This document shows positions 40,924 to 53,783 of a DNA stretch of 64,000 nucleotides, in pieces. Under the pieces are notes generated by a model. It saw nothing but the letters and a program-made list of their open reading frames with translations. It was not told the DNA's origin and searched no databases. A program made the position numbers and the translations under genes. Within the stretch, counting starts at the first letter, position 1, and each line of letters opens with the position of its first letter. The DNA comes from Methylosinus trichosporium OB3b (lineage in GTDB: Bacteria > Pseudomonadota > Alphaproteobacteria > Rhizobiales > Beijerinckiaceae), in assembly GCF_002752655.1 (NCBI RefSeq), contig NZ_CP023737.1, forward strand, positions 1,736,001 to 1,800,000, in the 5' to 3' direction.

Positions 40924-41579
40924 GCGACACGGAGCCGAATTTCGTCGAGAGCGGCCGGCGGCTTTTCGCCGGCCCCTGCGACTTCATCTTCGCCAGCGCG
41001 AAATCATCGGATCTGCCGCCGATCGGCCCGCCCGAGATCGCCTTCGCCGGCCGCTCCAATGTCGGCAAATCGTCGCTTTTGAACGCGCTGACCGGCCGCA
41101 AGACGCTGGCGCGCGTCTCCAACACCCCCGGCCGCACGCAGCAGCTCAATTTCTTCGCCGTCGGCGCCGAGCCCGGAGCCGAGCCGCTGCGCCTCGTCGA
41201 CATGCCGGGCTATGGCTATGCCGCAGTCGGCAAGGAGAAGGTAGCGAGCTGGACGCGGCTGATGGAGGATTTTCTGCGCGGTCGGGCGTCGCTGGCGCGC
41301 GTCTTCGTGCTGATCGACAGCCGCCGCGGCATCAAGGAGATGGACGAGGAAATGCTCGATCTGCTCGACAAATCCGCCGTCTCCTACCAGATCGTGCTGA
41401 CGAAGCGCGACGAATTGAAGCTCGCCGAGCGCGCCGCCGCGCTGGCGGCGGCGGAGGCGGCGCTGGCCAAACGCCCCGCGGCCTTTCCGCAGGTCGCCGC
41501 CACATCCTCGCGCGACGGCGAGGGGATAGCGGAACTGCGCGCCGGCATCGCCCGGCTGCTGGCCGAACGAATCGCTTGA
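40920..41579 (+). CDS. engB: Ribosome-biogenesis GTPase YihA/EngB
   Basis: This 219-residue TRAFAC GTPase shows G1 [18 protein letters not shown], the family-specific [15 protein letters not shown]3 [16 protein letters not shown] and G4 TKRDELK. It assists late 50S assembly. Start GTG 40920 overlaps the yidC stop (GTGA), giving normal EngB length; a longer upstream frame lies inside yidC. Co-transcription with rpmH-rnpA-yidC is likely. Confidence 0.93.
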   Translation: MSDTEPNFVESGRRLFAGPCDFIFASAKSSDLPPIGPPEIAFAGRSNVGKSSLLNALTGRKTLARVSNTPGRTQQLNFFAVGAEPGAEPLRLVDMPGYGYAAVGKEKVASWTRLMEDFLRGRASLARVFVLIDSRRGIKEMDEEMLDLLDKSAVSYQIVLTKRDELKLAERAAALAAAEAALAKRPAAFPQVAATSSRDGEGIAELRAGIARLLAERIA

Positions 41580-41637
41580 ATATTGCAAGCGCGTCCGTTC
41601 TAAACGGCTTCGCGCTTCTCTCACCCGAAGGCGGACC

Positions 41638-42522
41638 ATGACCGAAGACTCGGCCGACAGCGCGCTCCAGCAGGCCCGTATCCTGATGCAGGCGCTGCCG
41701 CATATGCTGCGCTATGACGAGGCCATCGTCGTCGTGAAATATGGCGGCCACGCCATGGGCGACGACAGGGTCGCGCGCGACTTCTCCCGCGATATGGTGC
41801 TGCTCGAGCAATCGGGCGTCAATCCGGTCGTGGTGCATGGCGGCGGGCCGCAGATCGGCGCCATGCTGGGCAAGCTCGGCATCAAATCCGAATTCGCCGA
41901 CGGATTGCGCATCACCGACAAGGCGACGATGGAAATCGTCGAGATGGTGCTCGCCGGCTATATCAACAAGCAGATCGTCGGCTTCATCAATTCGGAGGGC
42001 GGCCGCGCCATCGGCCTGTGCGGCAAGGACGGCCGCATGGTCACGGCCGAGAAGCTGGCGCGCCCGGCGCATGACAATGGCCGCGCGGTCGATCTCGGCT
42101 TCGTCGGCGAGGTGGCCAAGGTCGACACCATTGTGCTCGAGCAGGTGCTCGGCCGCGAGCTGATCCCGGTGCTGGCGCCGGTGGCGCAGGGCGAGGACGG
42201 CGAGACCTACAACATCAACGCCGACACTTTCGCCGGCGCCATCGCCGGCGCGCTCGGCGCCAAGCGCCTCTTGTTCCTCACCGACGTGCCCGGCGTGCTC
42301 GACAAGAACAAGCAGCTCATCAAGGAGCTGAAGGTTTCCGACATTCCCGGCCTCGTCGCCGACGGCACCATCACCGGCGGCATGATCCCCAAGGTCGAGA
42401 CCTGCATGTATGCGATCGAGCGCGGCGTCGAGGGCGTCGTGATCCTCGACGGCAAGCTGCCGCACGCCGTGCTGATAGAGCTTCTGACCGATCATGGCGC
42501 GGGCACGCTGATCACGAGGTGA
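41638..42522 (+). CDS. argB: Acetylglutamate kinase
   Basis: This 294-residue kinase has [20 protein letters not shown], the NAG-site [35 protein letters not shown] and [19 protein letters not shown]. It catalyses the second step of arginine synthesis, phosphorylating N-acetylglutamate. The length is normal and nothing is missing. It follows engB by 58 bases, a linkage frequent in alphaproteobacteria. The feedback-sensitive N-terminal helix (residues 1-25) is present. Confidence 0.95.
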   Translation: MTEDSADSALQQARILMQALPHMLRYDEAIVVVKYGGHAMGDDRVARDFSRDMVLLEQSGVNPVVVHGGGPQIGAMLGKLGIKSEFADGLRITDKATMEIVEMVLAGYINKQIVGFINSEGGRAIGLCGKDGRMVTAEKLARPAHDNGRAVDLGFVGEVAKVDTIVLEQVLGRELIPVLAPVAQGEDGETYNINADTFAGAIAGALGAKRLLFLTDVPGVLDKNKQLIKELKVSDIPGLVADGTITGGMIPKVETCMYAIERGVEGVVILDGKLPHAVLIELLTDHGAGTLITR

Positions 42523-42583
42523 GGATTTGACCCATTGCGTGGAGCCGAGCGAGGACGCCGACGAGGGACCACCCCGCGGCTCC

Positions 42584-42699
42584 GGATTGCTTCGCTCCGC
42601 TCGCAATGACGAGGCGGGCGTCATTGCGAGGAGCGAAGCGACGAAGCAATCCATAGCCGTGGGGCGGCCTCTCGATTGCTTCGCTTCGCTCGCCATGAC
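42584..42699. repeat. Dispersed palindromic repeat, three arms
   Basis: GATTGCTTCGCTCCGCTCGC (start of arm 1, 42584), its inverse from 42619 to 42651 and a third arm from 42674 to 42699 form nested hairpins. The same family occurs at 47776-47854, sharing CCATAGCC and CGGCCTCT. Such CGCTTCGCTCGCAATGAC repeats are widespread in alphaproteobacterial genomes. Confidence 0.85.
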
Positions 42700-43387
42700 C
42701 GACGCCGACAGATTCGCTCATATCGATACTTGGGTGTTCGATCTCGACAACACCCTCTATCCCGCCTCCTGCGACCTGTGGCCGAAGATCGACCAGCGGA
42801 TCACGCTCTATATGATCCGCATGTTCGGGCTCGACGGCGTTTCCTGCCGCGCCCTGCAGAAGCATTACTACCATCGCTATGGCACGACCTTGCGCGGGCT
42901 GATGACCGAGCATGGCGTCGACGCCGACGCCTTCCTCGCCTTCGTCCATGACGTCGACCGCTCCTCGCTGCCGCCCGCCCCGCTGCTGGCGAGCGCCATC
43001 GCCGCGCTGCCCGGCCGCAAGCTCATTCTCACCAATGGCTCGCGCCATCACGCGCTGGAGACGGCCCGGCGCCTCGGTCTCGACCATGTGTTCGAGGATG
43101 TGTTCGACATCATCGCCGCAAAATTCGTCGCCAAGCCGCATGAAGAAGCCTATGAGCGCTTCTTCGACCGCCATGCGGTGGAGCCGACGCGCGCGGTTCT
43201 GTTCGAGGATCTCGCGCGCAATCTCGTCGTCCCGCATCGGCGCGGCATGACCACGGTTCTGGTGACGCCCGAGCAAGGCGGCGAGGACTGCCGCGAGCCC
43301 TGGGAGATCGCCCATGGCCGTGAGCCCCATGTCGATTTTTCGACCAGCGATCTCACCGCATTTCTCGAAGGGCTCCAGTCCCGATAG
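42695..43387 (+). CDS. Pyrimidine 5'-nucleotidase, HAD family
   Basis: This 230-residue enzyme has HAD motif I VFDLDNTLYPASCDLW, motif II LILTNGSRHH, a motif III Lys near AAKFVAKPHEEAYERF and motif IV VLFEDLARNL. It matches the alphaproteobacterial pyrimidine 5'-nucleotidase/haloacid dehalogenase-like group that dephosphorylates UMP or CMP. The ATG at 42695 lies within the last arm of the repeat just upstream; family members start a similar distance before WVFDLDNTLYP, so the start is probably right. Confidence 0.88.
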   Translation: MTDADRFAHIDTWVFDLDNTLYPASCDLWPKIDQRITLYMIRMFGLDGVSCRALQKHYYHRYGTTLRGLMTEHGVDADAFLAFVHDVDRSSLPPAPLLASAIAALPGRKLILTNGSRHHALETARRLGLDHVFEDVFDIIAAKFVAKPHEEAYERFFDRHAVEPTRAVLFEDLARNLVVPHRRGMTTVLVTPEQGGEDCREPWEIAHGREPHVDFSTSDLTAFLEGLQSR

Positions 43388-44772
<1,385 letters not shown>

Positions 44773-44773
<1 letters not shown>

Positions 44774-44900
44774 CCCCCTCCCCGTCCCTCCCCCGCTCCG
44801 CGGGAGAGGGTTGACGCTCACGATCAGCGCTTCGCAGCGACCTCGGTGAAGGGCCGAAACTGCTCTCTCTCCCGCGACAAGGGAGAGGGTCGGGAGGGGC
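44773..44900. repeat. Intergenic inverted repeat, eno-valS gap
   Basis: About 35 bases at each end are imperfect inverse copies: GCCCCCTCCCCGTCCCTCCC at the left and, inverted, GGGAGAGGGTCGGGAGGGGC at the right. The left arm contains CCCGCTCCGCGGG. It fills nearly all of the gap between eno and valS and would fold into a long hairpin. Its unit differs from the CGCTTCGC family. Confidence 0.7.
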
Positions 44901-44933
44901 CCGAGAGGCCGCCAAACCGACCGGCCCTATCCC

Positions 44934-47654
44934 ATGCCTATGGAAAAAACCTTCGATCCCGCCGCCATCGAATCGCGGATGCGCGAGCTGTGGGAGGCGA
45001 CCGGCGCCTTTCGCGCCGGCCGGCCCGAGCGCGCCGGCGCCGAGCCTTTTTCCATCGTCATTCCGCCGCCGAACGTCACCGGCTCATTGCATATGGGCCA
45101 TGCGCTCAACAACACGCTGCAGGACATTCTGGCGCGCTATCAGCGCATGCGCGGCCGCGACGTGCTCTGGCAGCCGGGCACGGATCACGCCGGCATAGCG
45201 ACGCAAATGGTGGTCGAGCGCAAGCTGATGGAGCGCCAGCAGCACCGCCGCGAGCTCGGCCGCGAGAAATTCCTCGAGGAGGTCTGGGCCTGGAAGGCGG
45301 AGTCGGGCGGCGTCATCGTCGAACAGTTGAAGCGCCTCGGCGCCTCCTGCGACTGGTCGCGCGAGCGCTTCACGCTCGACGAGGGACTTTCGCGCGCCGT
45401 CGCCAAAGTGTTCGTGCAGCTGCACCGCGACGGGCTCATCTATAAGGACAAGCGCCTCGTCAATTGGGACCCGAAGCTGCTCACCGCCATCTCGGACCTC
45501 GAGGTCCAGCAGATCGAGGTGAAGGGGCATCTGTGGCACTTCCGCTATCCGATCGTCTATCAGGACGGCCAGCCGACCGGCGACTATATCACGGTCGCGA
45601 CGACGCGCCCCGAGACCATGCTCGGCGACACCGCCGTCGCCGTGCATCCCGAGGACGAACGTTATCAGAAACTCGTCGGCCGTAATGTGCGTCTGCCTCT
45701 CGTCGGACGCCTGATCCCGATCGTCGCCGACGAATACTCCGATCCCGAGAAGGGCACGGGCGCGGTGAAGATCACGCCGGCGCACGACTTCAACGATTTC
45801 GAGGTCGGCCGCCGCCACGGGCTGAAGCTCATCAATGTGCTCGACGCCGAAGGCTGCGTGACGCTCGAGGGCAATCACGATTTCTTCGAGCATGTGGCGC
45901 CCTCGCCCGAGCTCGACATGACCGTCGCCGCTCTGCACGGCCTCGACCGCAACGCGGCGCGCGCGCGCGTGGTGGCGATGATGGAGGAGCGCGAGCTGCT
46001 CGCCGAAGTGTCCGAGCATAAGCATATGGTGCCGCATGGCGACCGCTCCGGCGCCGTGCTGGAGCCGCGCCTCACCGACCAATGGTATGTCGACGCCAAG
46101 ACGCTGGCGCAGCCGGCGCTCGCCGCCGTCCGCGAGGGCCGCACCCATTTCGTGCCGAAGAATTGGGAGAAGACCTATTTCGATTGGCTGGAGAACATAC
46201 AGCCCTGGTGCGTGTCGCGCCAGCTGTGGTGGGGCCATCGCATTCCAGCGTGGTATGACGCCGACGGCAATGTCTTTGTCGAGGAGAGCGAAGAGGAAGC
46301 GCTCGCGGCGGCGCGCGCGCGGCTCGGGCGCGATGTGGCGCTGACACGCGACGAAGACGTCCTCGACACCTGGTTCTCCTCCGCGCTGTGGCCGTTCTCG
46401 ACGCTCGGCTGGCCCGACGAGACGAAGGAGCTCGAGCGCTTCTATCCGACCAACGTGCTCGTCACCGGCTTCGACATCATCTTCTTCTGGGTCGCGCGCA
46501 TGATGATGATGGGCCTCTATTTCAAAAAAGAGGTCCCCTTCCACGACGTCTATATCCACGCCCTCGTCCGCGACGAGAAGGGCGCCAAGATGTCGAAGTC
46601 GAAGGGCAATGTCATCGACCCGCTGCATCTCATCAACGACTATGGCGCCGACGCGCTGCGCTTCACTCTGGCGGCAATGGCCGCGCAGGGCCGCGACATC
46701 AAGCTGGCGACGCAGCGCGTCGAAGGCTATCGCAATTTCGCGACCAAGCTGTGGAACGCCTCCCGTTTCGCCGAGATCAACGGCTGCGCGCGTGTTCCCG
46801 GCTATGATCCGGCGCGCAACGAGATCACGCTGAACCGCTGGATCGTGAGCGAAGCCGCGCGCGCGGCGGAGGAGATCGGCGCCGCGATCGAGGCCTATCG
46901 CTTCAACGATGCCGCCGGCGCCGCCTATCGCTTCGTCTGGAACGTGTTCTGCGACTGGTATCTGGAGCTGGCAAAACCGCTGCTGCAGGGCGAGGACGGC
47001 GCCGCCAAGGACGAGACGCGCGCCGCCGCCGCTTTCACGCTCGACCAGATCTATGCGCTGCTGCATCCTTTCATGCCCTTCCTCACCGAGGAGCTGTGGG
47101 GCGTGAAGGGCCTGGAAGGCCCGCCGCGCGAGACCCCGCTGGCGCTCGCCCCCTGGCCCGCGCTGACGGGGCTGCGCGACGCGGCCGCCGAAGCGGAGAT
47201 CGGCTGGGTGGTCGACCTCGTCTCGGAGGTGCGCTCGGTACGTTCCGAGCTCAATCTCGCCGCCGGCGCCGAGGCGCCTCTGGTGCTGGTCGCCGCCGGC
47301 GCCGAGGTCGAGGCGCGCATTTCCGTTTGGGGCGACACCGCGCGCAAGCTCGCGCGTCTCTCCTCGATCGGCTTTTCCGATACAGCGCCCAAGAGCAGCG
47401 CGCAGCTGTTGGTGCGCGGCGTGCTCGCCGCCATTCCACTCGAAGGGATGATCGATTTCGCCGCCGAGAAGATCCGGCTCGTCAAGGAGACGGCGAAGCT
47501 CGAGGGCGATGTGAAGAAGATCGAGGCCAAGCTCGCCAACGCCGACTTCCTGGCGCGTGCTCCGGAAGAGGTGATCGAGGAAAATCGCGATCGCCTCGAC
47601 GATCTGCGCGCCCGCATCGAAAAGCTGGCGGCGGCCGCGAAGCGGCTCGGCTGA
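44934..47654 (+). CDS. valS: Valyl-tRNA synthetase
   Basis: This 906-residue class I synthetase has the HIGH-type signature [19 protein letters not shown], the editing (CP1) domain with [20 protein letters not shown] and [19 protein letters not shown], the KMSKS motif ([15 protein letters not shown]), an anticodon-binding helical domain from about 640, and the C-terminal coiled-coil arm ([20 protein letters not shown] and onward). It charges tRNA-Val. Starts at 44934 and 44940 are both possible. A perfect terminator follows at 47687-47712. Confidence 0.97.
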   Translation: MPMEKTFDPAAIESRMRELWEATGAFRAGRPERAGAEPFSIVIPPPNVTGSLHMGHALNNTLQDILARYQRMRGRDVLWQPGTDHAGIATQMVVERKLMERQQHRRELGREKFLEEVWAWKAESGGVIVEQLKRLGASCDWSRERFTLDEGLSRAVAKVFVQLHRDGLIYKDKRLVNWDPKLLTAISDLEVQQIEVKGHLWHFRYPIVYQDGQPTGDYITVATTRPETMLGDTAVAVHPEDERYQKLVGRNVRLPLVGRLIPIVADEYSDPEKGTGAVKITPAHDFNDFEVGRRHGLKLINVLDAEGCVTLEGNHDFFEHVAPSPELDMTVAALHGLDRNAARARVVAMMEERELLAEVSEHKHMVPHGDRSGAVLEPRLTDQWYVDAKTLAQPALAAVREGRTHFVPKNWEKTYFDWLENIQPWCVSRQLWWGHRIPAWYDADGNVFVEESEEEALAAARARLGRDVALTRDEDVLDTWFSSALWPFSTLGWPDETKELERFYPTNVLVTGFDIIFFWVARMMMMGLYFKKEVPFHDVYIHALVRDEKGAKMSKSKGNVIDPLHLINDYGADALRFTLAAMAAQGRDIKLATQRVEGYRNFATKLWNASRFAEINGCARVPGYDPARNEITLNRWIVSEAARAAEEIGAAIEAYRFNDAAGAAYRFVWNVFCDWYLELAKPLLQGEDGAAKDETRAAAAFTLDQIYALLHPFMPFLTEELWGVKGLEGPPRETPLALAPWPALTGLRDAAAEAEIGWVVDLVSEVRSVRSELNLAAGAEAPLVLVAAGAEVEARISVWGDTARKLARLSSIGFSDTAPKSSAQLLVRGVLAAIPLEGMIDFAAEKIRLVKETAKLEGDVKKIEAKLANADFLARAPEEVIEENRDRLDDLRARIEKLAAAAKRLG

Positions 47655-47686
47655 CGCCACACGCTTCGGTTTCTTCTCAAAACGCG

Positions 47687-47712
47687 AACGCCCCGCCGAT
47701 CGGCGGGGCGTT
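47687..47712 (+). terminator. valS terminator
   Basis: AACGCCCCGCCG and CGGCGGGGCGTT are perfect inverse copies around AT, followed by TCGGTTCG. It lies 33 bases after the valS stop. The U-tract is short but the stem is strong. Confidence 0.85.
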
Positions 47713-47775
47713 TCGGTTCGTTCATGTCCGTTTCACGACGATGCTGTCACAAGGGCGCGACGTTTCGTCCCTCCC

Positions 47776-47854
47776 CGTCATTGCGAGCGCAGCGAAGCGA
47801 CCCAGAGCCATAGCCCGGCCTCTGACTCGCTACGCCGCTTTTCTCGCAATGACG
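47776..47854. repeat. Dispersed palindromic repeat, second copy
   Basis: CGTCATTGCGAG (47776-47787) and CTCGCAATGACG (47843-47854) are perfect inverse ends of a 79-base element with internal CCATAGCC-CGGCCTCT, related to 42584-42699. It separates valS from the convergent nif/fix cluster end. Confidence 0.85.
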
Positions 47855-47878
47855 GCCCTGCCCCGAGCGCACGCACGC

Positions 47879-48172
47879 TCAGCCGAATTTGAACAGCACG
47901 CCATAGCCGCCGCGCGGATAATTCCACACGATATCGCCCTGCGGCTCGCACAGGACGCGACAGGTGCCGCATTCGAGGCAGCCATCCGGCGTGATCTCGA
48001 CCTGTCCGGAGGCCGTCTGCTCATAGCAGCCGGCGGGGCAGATCTTGGTCATCGCCAACAGATTCTTCGACGGCGTCGTGTGCGGCTGCACGACGATATG
48101 GGGCTTTCCTTGGTCGACGAGATAGCGGTTCTGGAACAGCTTCTCCTCGACTCGCGCAACTTGCGTCGACAT
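47879..48172 (-). CDS. fixX: Ferredoxin-like protein FixX
   Basis: This 97-residue protein has [20 protein letters not shown] at the start and the Fe-S segment CPAGCYEQ and [17 protein letters not shown], typical of FixX. It accepts electrons with FixC from the electron-bifurcating FixAB flavoprotein and is thought to pass them to quinone in the FixABCX complex. Start 48172 is 14 bases after the fixC stop; the longer frame to 48214 lies inside fixC. It is the last gene of the cluster. Confidence 0.95.
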   Translation of the reverse strand: MSTQVARVEEKLFQNRYLVDQGKPHIVVQPHTTPSKNLLAMTKICPAGCYEQTASGQVEITPDGCLECGTCRVLCEPQGDIVWNYPRGGYGVLFKFG

Positions 48173-48186
48173 CGCAAATCCTCCTC

Positions 48187-49494
48187 TCAACGCCAGGCGC
48201 GAGCCAGGCGCCATGCATCTCCGACCAATCCCGTCAGCGAGCGCTTCTGGCGGAAGGCTCTGACCGACGCCTTTTCCTTCTCGATCTTCGGCGTTCCGTC
48301 GACACGCAAGAAATTCTCCATCGCCTTCGACACGAGGGTCGGATAGTCGAGGAAGAAATTATGCGCCTGCGTGTGCAGCAGCGCCGGCATATCTTTGTAT
48401 TTCTTCAGATCCTTCATCACGAAACTGTCATCGAGCAGCTTCTTGTAGAGCGCCAGATTCTGCTTCGTCATCGGATCCTTGCGCGACTTCACCTGGAAGA
48501 TCGCCTCGCCGGCGAGCCGCCCGGAGGTCATAGCAAGATTCGAGCCTTCCCGATGAATGGCGTTGTTGAGCTGCGCCGCGTCGCCGACGACCACCCAGCC
48601 GTCGCCGAACAGCTCCGGAATCGTCTTGAAACCGCCTTCCGGAATGAGATGCGCGGCATATTCCTTCACTTCGGAGCCTTCGATCAACGGCGCGATCGAC
48701 GGATGCGATTTGAAGTTCTCCAGCATTCCATAAGGCGTCTCCTCGTTTTCGGCGAAATCCGACACGAGGCAACCAAAGCCGACAGAAATGCTCTCTTTGT
48801 TCGTGTAGACGAAGCCCATGCCGGTCATCCCCTTGGAGATGGTGCCGGCCGCCTCGATCACGACGCCCTCATCGCCATGGAGGTTGAAGCGCGCTTCGAG
48901 CGTCTCGCGCGGCAGGAAGTGCATTTCCTTCACCGCCAACGCGACATGGTCGGGCTTGGGCGTCGGACGCAGGCCGGCGCGCGCGCCGAGCAATCCGTTG
49001 ACGCCTTCCGCGAGCACCACGACATCCGCGAACACCGTGCCGCCGCTGCGATCCGTGCGCACGCCGATCACCTTGCCATAGGCGTCGCTGACGAGCTCGG
49101 TGACCGTGGTCTCGCTGATGACGATCGCGCCCTGCGCCTGAACCTGCTTGTTGAACCAGCGGTCGAACTGCGAGCGAATGATCGTGTAGCGGTTCGGACG
49201 CTCCTCGTTGAAATCATCCGAGCGATAATGCATGCCCGTATGCGAGCGATCGGTCATCATCCAGAAGCGCTGCTCGATGAGATGCCGCTCGAGCGGCGCC
49301 TCCTCGCGGAAGTCCGGGATGATCTTCTCCAGCATGTCCGCGTAGAGAATGCCGCCCTGCACATTCTTCGAGCCCGCATATTCGCCGCGCTCGAGCTGCA
49401 GCACATTCAGCCCGCGCGAGGCCATCGTATAGGCGGCGGCGTTGCCGGCCATGCCGGCCCCGATGACGATCGCGTCGAATTTTTCTTCGATCAT
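48187..49494 (-). CDS. fixC: FixC flavoprotein
   Basis: This 435-residue FAD protein (ETF:quinone oxidoreductase-like) has the nucleotide site [20 protein letters not shown] near its N-terminus, the [20 protein letters not shown] segment, [17 protein letters not shown] and a second FAD motif [20 protein letters not shown]. It couples with FixX at the membrane. The gene order fixA-fixB-fixC-fixX is intact. Confidence 0.96.
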   Translation of the reverse strand: MIEEKFDAIVIGAGMAGNAAAYTMASRGLNVLQLERGEYAGSKNVQGGILYADMLEKIIPDFREEAPLERHLIEQRFWMMTDRSHTGMHYRSDDFNEERPNRYTIIRSQFDRWFNKQVQAQGAIVISETTVTELVSDAYGKVIGVRTDRSGGTVFADVVVLAEGVNGLLGARAGLRPTPKPDHVALAVKEMHFLPRETLEARFNLHGDEGVVIEAAGTISKGMTGMGFVYTNKESISVGFGCLVSDFAENEETPYGMLENFKSHPSIAPLIEGSEVKEYAAHLIPEGGFKTIPELFGDGWVVVGDAAQLNNAIHREGSNLAMTSGRLAGEAIFQVKSRKDPMTKQNLALYKKLLDDSFVMKDLKKYKDMPALLHTQAHNFFLDYPTLVSKAMENFLRVDGTPKIEKEKASVRAFRQKRSLTGLVGDAWRLARAWR

Positions 49495-49511
49495 ATCAAT
49501 CTCCGAGGGGA

Positions 49512-50618
49512 TCAGCCGGCGAGCCGGTCGGCGTTTTCAGGCGAGAGCCGCTGGCGGAAGGCTTCCGTCAAAGCGGGCAGCAGGCGGATGGCGTCGGTCA
49601 CGATGCCGACATGCGCGAAATCGAAGATCGGCGCATTCTTGTCGGTGTTGATCGCGACGATGCAATCGGCCCCCTCTACGCCGACGCGATGCTGAATCGC
49701 GCCGGAAATTCCGGCGGCGATATAGAGCTTCGGACGGATGGTCTTGCCGGTCTGGCCGATCTGCCGATCCGAGGTGATCCAGCCCTTCTGCACCAGCGGA
49801 CGCGAGCCGCCGAACTCGGCGCCGAGAACGGAGGCGAGATTGCGCACGAGCTGATAATTCTCCGCGCTCTGCAGGCCGAGGCCCCCGGCGACGACGACAT
49901 CGGCGAAAGCGAGATTGCTCTTGGCCGACTCGCGGTCCGGAATGAACTTCAGCAGCTTGGTGATGATCTTGTCCTCGTCGAGATCGGGCTTGAACTCGAC
50001 GACCCGGCCGGTGCGCGTCGCATCACGCGCCGGCGTCGGCAGCTGCCGCGGACGCACCGTCGCCATTTGCGGACGATAGTTCAGCGTATAGATCGTGCAC
50101 AGCAGCGAGCCCCCGAAGGTCGGACGCGTCGCGGCCAACGAGCCGTCGCCATCCACCGCGAGCTCGGTGCAGTCGGCGGTGAGGCCGGTGAGCAGCGTCG
50201 TCGCCACCGAGCCGGCGAGATCGCGACCGAGCGTCGTCGCGCCGAGCAGCAGAATTTCTGGCTTATGCGTGTTGACGAGCTGCGTGACCGCCTTGGAGAA
50301 CGGCTCGTTGCGATAGTCGGAAAGGATCGGATCCTCGACCAGATAAGCGAGATCCGCGCCGTGATAGAAGGCTTCCTGAATCGCATTGCGCGTGCCCTCG
50401 CCCGGCGCGCCCAGCACGACGGCGGCGAGATCGACCTTCAGCTGATCGGCGAGCTTGCGACCGGCGCCGAGCAGCTCCCAGGAGACCGGATGGACGACGC
50501 CGCGCTCGAGCTCGACGAACACCCACACATGCTTATAGCCGCGGAAATGCTCCGGGAGCTCCTTTTTCGCGCTGGCGCGGCTCTGCTGCGGCGCGGCGGG
50601 GGCGGGCTTGTCGGACAT
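49512..50618 (-). CDS. fixB: Electron-transfer flavoprotein alpha subunit FixB
   Basis: This 368-residue protein has an N-terminal ETF half ([40 protein letters not shown]) and the FAD-binding C-terminal domain ([80 protein letters not shown]). With FixA it bifurcates NADH electrons to ferredoxin/flavodoxin and quinone. An Ala/Pro-rich N-terminal 20 residues is extra. Start 50618 follows GGAG; it lies 13 bases from fixA. Confidence 0.96.
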   Translation of the reverse strand: MSDKPAPAAPQQSRASAKKELPEHFRGYKHVWVFVELERGVVHPVSWELLGAGRKLADQLKVDLAAVVLGAPGEGTRNAIQEAFYHGADLAYLVEDPILSDYRNEPFSKAVTQLVNTHKPEILLLGATTLGRDLAGSVATTLLTGLTADCTELAVDGDGSLAATRPTFGGSLLCTIYTLNYRPQMATVRPRQLPTPARDATRTGRVVEFKPDLDEDKIITKLLKFIPDRESAKSNLAFADVVVAGGLGLQSAENYQLVRNLASVLGAEFGGSRPLVQKGWITSDRQIGQTGKTIRPKLYIAAGISGAIQHRVGVEGADCIVAINTDKNAPIFDFAHVGIVTDAIRLLPALTEAFRQRLSPENADRLAG

Positions 50619-50631
50619 TCTCGCTTCTCCT

Positions 50632-51483
50632 TTAGAACCCACTGGCCAATTTCGTCATGTCTTCCTTGAGCGCCGGATGGCGCTTGAAGATCGCCTCGAG
50701 AATCGCATCCGCCGACTCGCCCGCGGTCTTTCCCGGCTCGACGAAGGCCGCGCGCTCGGTGCGCGGCGTCGGCGCGAACACTTTCTTCACGATGGTCGGC
50801 GACCCCTTCAAACCGCATTTGGTGAGATCTTCGATCTCCGCGTCCTTGGCGCTCCAGGTGATGATCTCGGCGCGCGCCGCCCGCAGCGAATCGGAAATCG
50901 AGCCGCGGCGCACCTCATTGGTGCCTTCGAGCATGGCGATGAGGCAGGGCATTTTGGTCTTCAGCACCTGCGTGCCGCCTTCGGCGCGCCGCTCGATGAC
51001 CACCTCGCGCTTCTCCGCATCGGCCTCGACGATCTTGGAGACATAGGTCAGCTGCAACAGATCGAGCCGCTTGGCGACGCCTGGGCCGACCTGCGCCGTA
51101 TCGCCGTCGATCGTCTGCTTGCCGGTGAAAACCAGATCGAGATCGCCCCATGTCTTCTGAATCTTGCGGATCGCCTGAGCGAGCGCATAAGTGGTCGCGA
51201 GAGTGTCGGCGCCGGCGAAGAAGCGATCGGTGAGCAGAATCGCACGATCCGCGCCGATCGCCAGCGTCTTGCGCAGCGCGTTCTCCGCCATAGGCGGCCC
51301 CATGGTCAACACCGTCACCTCGCCGCCGAACTTGTCGCGCAGCTTCAGCGCTTCCTCGAGCGAGAACAGATCATAAGGATTGATGATCGTCGGCACGCCC
51401 TGCCGCATGATCGTGTTGGTGACAGGATGCACGCGAATCTGGGCGCTGTCGGGAACTTGCTTGATGCAGACGAGTATCTTCAT
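50632..51483 (-). CDS. fixA: Electron-transfer flavoprotein beta subunit FixA
   Basis: This 283-residue protein shows the ETF-beta pattern: [80 protein letters not shown] and [19 protein letters not shown]. It holds the bifurcating FAD with FixB and NADH. It follows nifW by 40 bases without a sigma-54 site, so fixABCX is likely read from the promoter at 56399. Confidence 0.96.
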   Translation of the reverse strand: MKILVCIKQVPDSAQIRVHPVTNTIMRQGVPTIINPYDLFSLEEALKLRDKFGGEVTVLTMGPPMAENALRKTLAIGADRAILLTDRFFAGADTLATTYALAQAIRKIQKTWGDLDLVFTGKQTIDGDTAQVGPGVAKRLDLLQLTYVSKIVEADAEKREVVIERRAEGGTQVLKTKMPCLIAMLEGTNEVRRGSISDSLRAARAEIITWSAKDAEIEDLTKCGLKGSPTIVKKVFAPTPRTERAAFVEPGKTAGESADAILEAIFKRHPALKEDMTKLASGF

Positions 51484-51523
51484 TTGTCCATCCTTTCCCG
51501 ATCCCGACGCGCAAAATTGATGA

Positions 51524-51859
51524 TCATCCGTTCGACACCGTGAGATTGCCGAGCGGCACGAACGGCTTCTTGGGCTCCTCGGCCGGCTTCACGGCGTCCT
51601 TATGGACCTTGAACAGGCGCTGCTCGATCGGCGTCGAGACGAGGAAGTCCTGATAGGCCTGCGCGAGGAAAGCGCGGCAGTTCTCGCGGATCTCCTCATC
51701 CGTCGCGCCATCGGGCGCGCTCTTGTGCAGATATTCGCCCATGCGTCGCAGGATGTGCAGGCGCGAGTGCCGCACCACTGTCGGATCGTACTCCACGCCG
51801 AGAATGTCGAAGAATTCCTCGGCGGCCGAGAGTTTGCGCAGATCATCCAGAAAGCTCAT
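51524..51859 (-). CDS. nifW: Nitrogenase stabilising protein NifW
   Basis: This 111-residue protein is a complete Nif[41 protein letters not shown] and [20 protein letters not shown], followed by FKVH and a Lys/Pro tail. It protects the MoFe protein from oxygen or helps its maturation. Its ATG overlaps the cysE stop by four bases. Confidence 0.95.
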   Translation of the reverse strand: MSFLDDLRKLSAAEEFFDILGVEYDPTVVRHSRLHILRRMGEYLHKSAPDGATDEEIRENCRAFLAQAYQDFLVSTPIEQRLFKVHKDAVKPAEEPKKPFVPLGNLTVSNG

Positions 51860-52599
51860 GGCGTGCTGTCTCCGGTGGGTCGATGAGCGGCTTCGTTGAC
51901 GCGCAATTGCACATGCGCGAGCCGCGCTTCGAGGAAATCGATGCGGTCGATGAGCACGGAAATCGCGTCGCCGACCGGATCGGGAATGAGATGATGCTCG
52001 AGATCGATGCGGCCGTCGTGGCCCGAGCGCCGCCGCTGCTCGCGCACGATGCGCCCAGGAATGCCGACGACGGTCATTTCCGGCGGCACGTCCTCGATCA
52101 CCACCGAATTGGCGCCGATGCGTGCACGCGGACCGACCGTGATCGGTCCGAGAATCTTCGCCCCCGCGCCGATCAGCACGCCGTCCTCGAGCGTCGGGTG
52201 GCGCTTCCCGGGCGACCAGGAGGTGCCGCCGAGCGTGACCCCATGATACATCGTCACGTCGTCGCCGATCACCGCGGTCTCGCCGACGACGACGCCCGCG
52301 CCGTGATCGATGAAGAAACGCTCGCCGATCGTCGCGCCGGGGTGAATGTCGATATTGGTGACGAGCCGCGCGAACCATGACAATCCGCGCGCGGAAAACT
52401 TGCGCCCGGAGCGCCACAGCCGATTGGCGATCCGATGCCAGATCAGCGCATGCACGCCCGGATAGAACAGCACCACCTCGAGCGAGCTGCGCGCCGCCGG
52501 ATCGCGCTGCGGAACACAGGCGACGTCTTCCCGAATGAGCGCGAACAGCCCTTTCGTAGAGGCGAGCCGAGGCGAGGCGCCCACCGATATAACGCTCAT
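51856..52599 (-). CDS. cysE: Serine O-acetyltransferase, nif-linked
   Basis: This 247-residue left-handed beta-helix acyltransferase shows [80 protein letters not shown] and [18 protein letters not shown], the hexapeptide repeats of CysE. It makes O-acetylserine for cysteine, supplying NifS with substrate under fixation. It lies between nifV and nifW, coupled by ATGA at both ends. A C-terminal helix ([20 protein letters not shown]) is typical of nif-associated copies. Confidence 0.93.
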   Translation of the reverse strand: MSVISVGASPRLASTKGLFALIREDVACVPQRDPAARSSLEVVLFYPGVHALIWHRIANRLWRSGRKFSARGLSWFARLVTNIDIHPGATIGERFFIDHGAGVVVGETAVIGDDVTMYHGVTLGGTSWSPGKRHPTLEDGVLIGAGAKILGPITVGPRARIGANSVVIEDVPPEMTVVGIPGRIVREQRRRSGHDGRIDLEHHLIPDPVGDAISVLIDRIDFLEARLAHVQLRVNEAAHRPTGDSTP

Positions 52600-53783
52600 G
52601 AAGGGCTCCCCACGGTCTGGCCGGCGTGACGCGCCGCCGTCTCTTCCAACACGCGATCGACGAGGCGAATGAACTCGCCGCGCTTGACCGGTCGCTTTTC
52701 CGCGAGCGCCCGCATCTTGACGTGATCGAGCACGCGCGCAGCGGTCTCACGATCGACGTCGACGCCGAGCTCGTCGCATTTCTTCTGGATCGCGCTCACG
52801 CCGGAATGCTTGGCGATGACGATGCGATGGCGCCGCCCGAGCAACGCCGGATCGAGCCCCTGATAGGTGCGCACATCCTTGAGCAGCGCCGCGACGTGAA
52901 TGCCGGACTCATGAGTGAAGATGTCGGAGCCGACGATGGCTTTGTTACGGCCGATCTTGCGGCGCGCCGCGCTCGCGACCAGCCTGGCGAGGCCTTGCAG
53001 ACGCTTCGGATCGACGGCCGAGCAGCCATGCGCGACATGGCCGAGCGCTGTCGCCACCTCTTCGAGCGCAGCGTTGCCGGCGCGCTCGCCGAGGCCGAGC
53101 ACAGTGACCGACGCATGGGTCGCGCCGCCGCGCACCGCGGCCAGCGTGTTGGCGGTCGCGAGACCGACATCGTCATGACCGTGAAACTCGATCGCCAGAT
53201 CGGTCTCCTCGCGCACACGTTTGACCGATTCATAGGTCGTGAACGGATCGAGAATGCCGAGCGTGTCGGCGTATCGGAACCGGATGGCGCCCGCGCTCGC
53301 CGCAGCGCGCGCGATCCTGCCGATGTCGCGCGGATCGGCCCGCGAGGAATCCTCGCCGCCGAGCGCGACGCTCAACCCCTTGTCCCGCGCGTAGGAGACG
53401 ACGCGCAGGACGCGTTCCGCCGCGCCTTCCACATCCGCCTGCAGCTTGACGCCGATCTGCAACCGCGACATCGGCGAGGAAATATTCACATGGGCGACAT
53501 TGGCGGCGATCGCGGCGTCCACGTCGCGCTCGTCGAGACGACACCACGCCATCACGCGGCAGGGAAGGCCAGCCGTGGCGATCGAGCCGATCGCATCGAT
53601 CTCGTCGCGCCCCATGATTGGCGTGCCCGCCTCGATCTCGTCGACGCCGGCGGCTGCGAGCGCACGCGCAATCGCCAGCTTCTCCGCCGCGGTGAAGGCG
53701 ACGCCCGGCGCCTGCTCACCGTCGCGGAGCGTCGTGTCGTTGATGAAGATGCGGGGCTGCTCGCTCACGGGGGATCCCACCAC
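52596..53783 (-). CDS. nifV: Homocitrate synthase NifV
   Basis: This 395-residue enzyme has the TIM-barrel DRE signature [58 protein letters not shown] and a [19 protein letters not shown] segment. It condenses acetyl-CoA with 2-oxoglutarate to homocitrate, the organic part of FeMo-cofactor. The start is a GTG; 53783 directly follows the nifS stop, while GTG 53768 gives [10 protein letters not shown] and has a GGGAT upstream, a slightly shorter and equally good choice. Confidence 0.95.
   Translation of the reverse strand: MVGSPVSEQPRIFINDTTLRDGEQAPGVAFTAAEKLAIARALAAAGVDEIEAGTPIMGRDEIDAIGSIATAGLPCRVMAWCRLDERDVDAAIAANVAHVNISSPMSRLQIGVKLQADVEGAAERVLRVVSYARDKGLSVALGGEDSSRADPRDIGRIARAAASAGAIRFRYADTLGILDPFTTYESVKRVREETDLAIEFHGHDDVGLATANTLAAVRGGATHASVTVLGLGERAGNAALEEVATALGHVAHGCSAVDPKRLQGLARLVASAARRKIGRNKAIVGSDIFTHESGIHVAALLKDVRTYQGLDPALLGRRHRIVIAKHSGVSAIQKKCDELGVDVDRETAARVLDHVKMRALAEKRPVKRGEFIRLVDRVLEETAARHAGQTVGSPS

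Noticed and set aside
45084..47660. 858-codon open frame opposite valS
   Set aside because: Shadow of valS; no motif, and all conserved synthetase signatures are on the plus strand.
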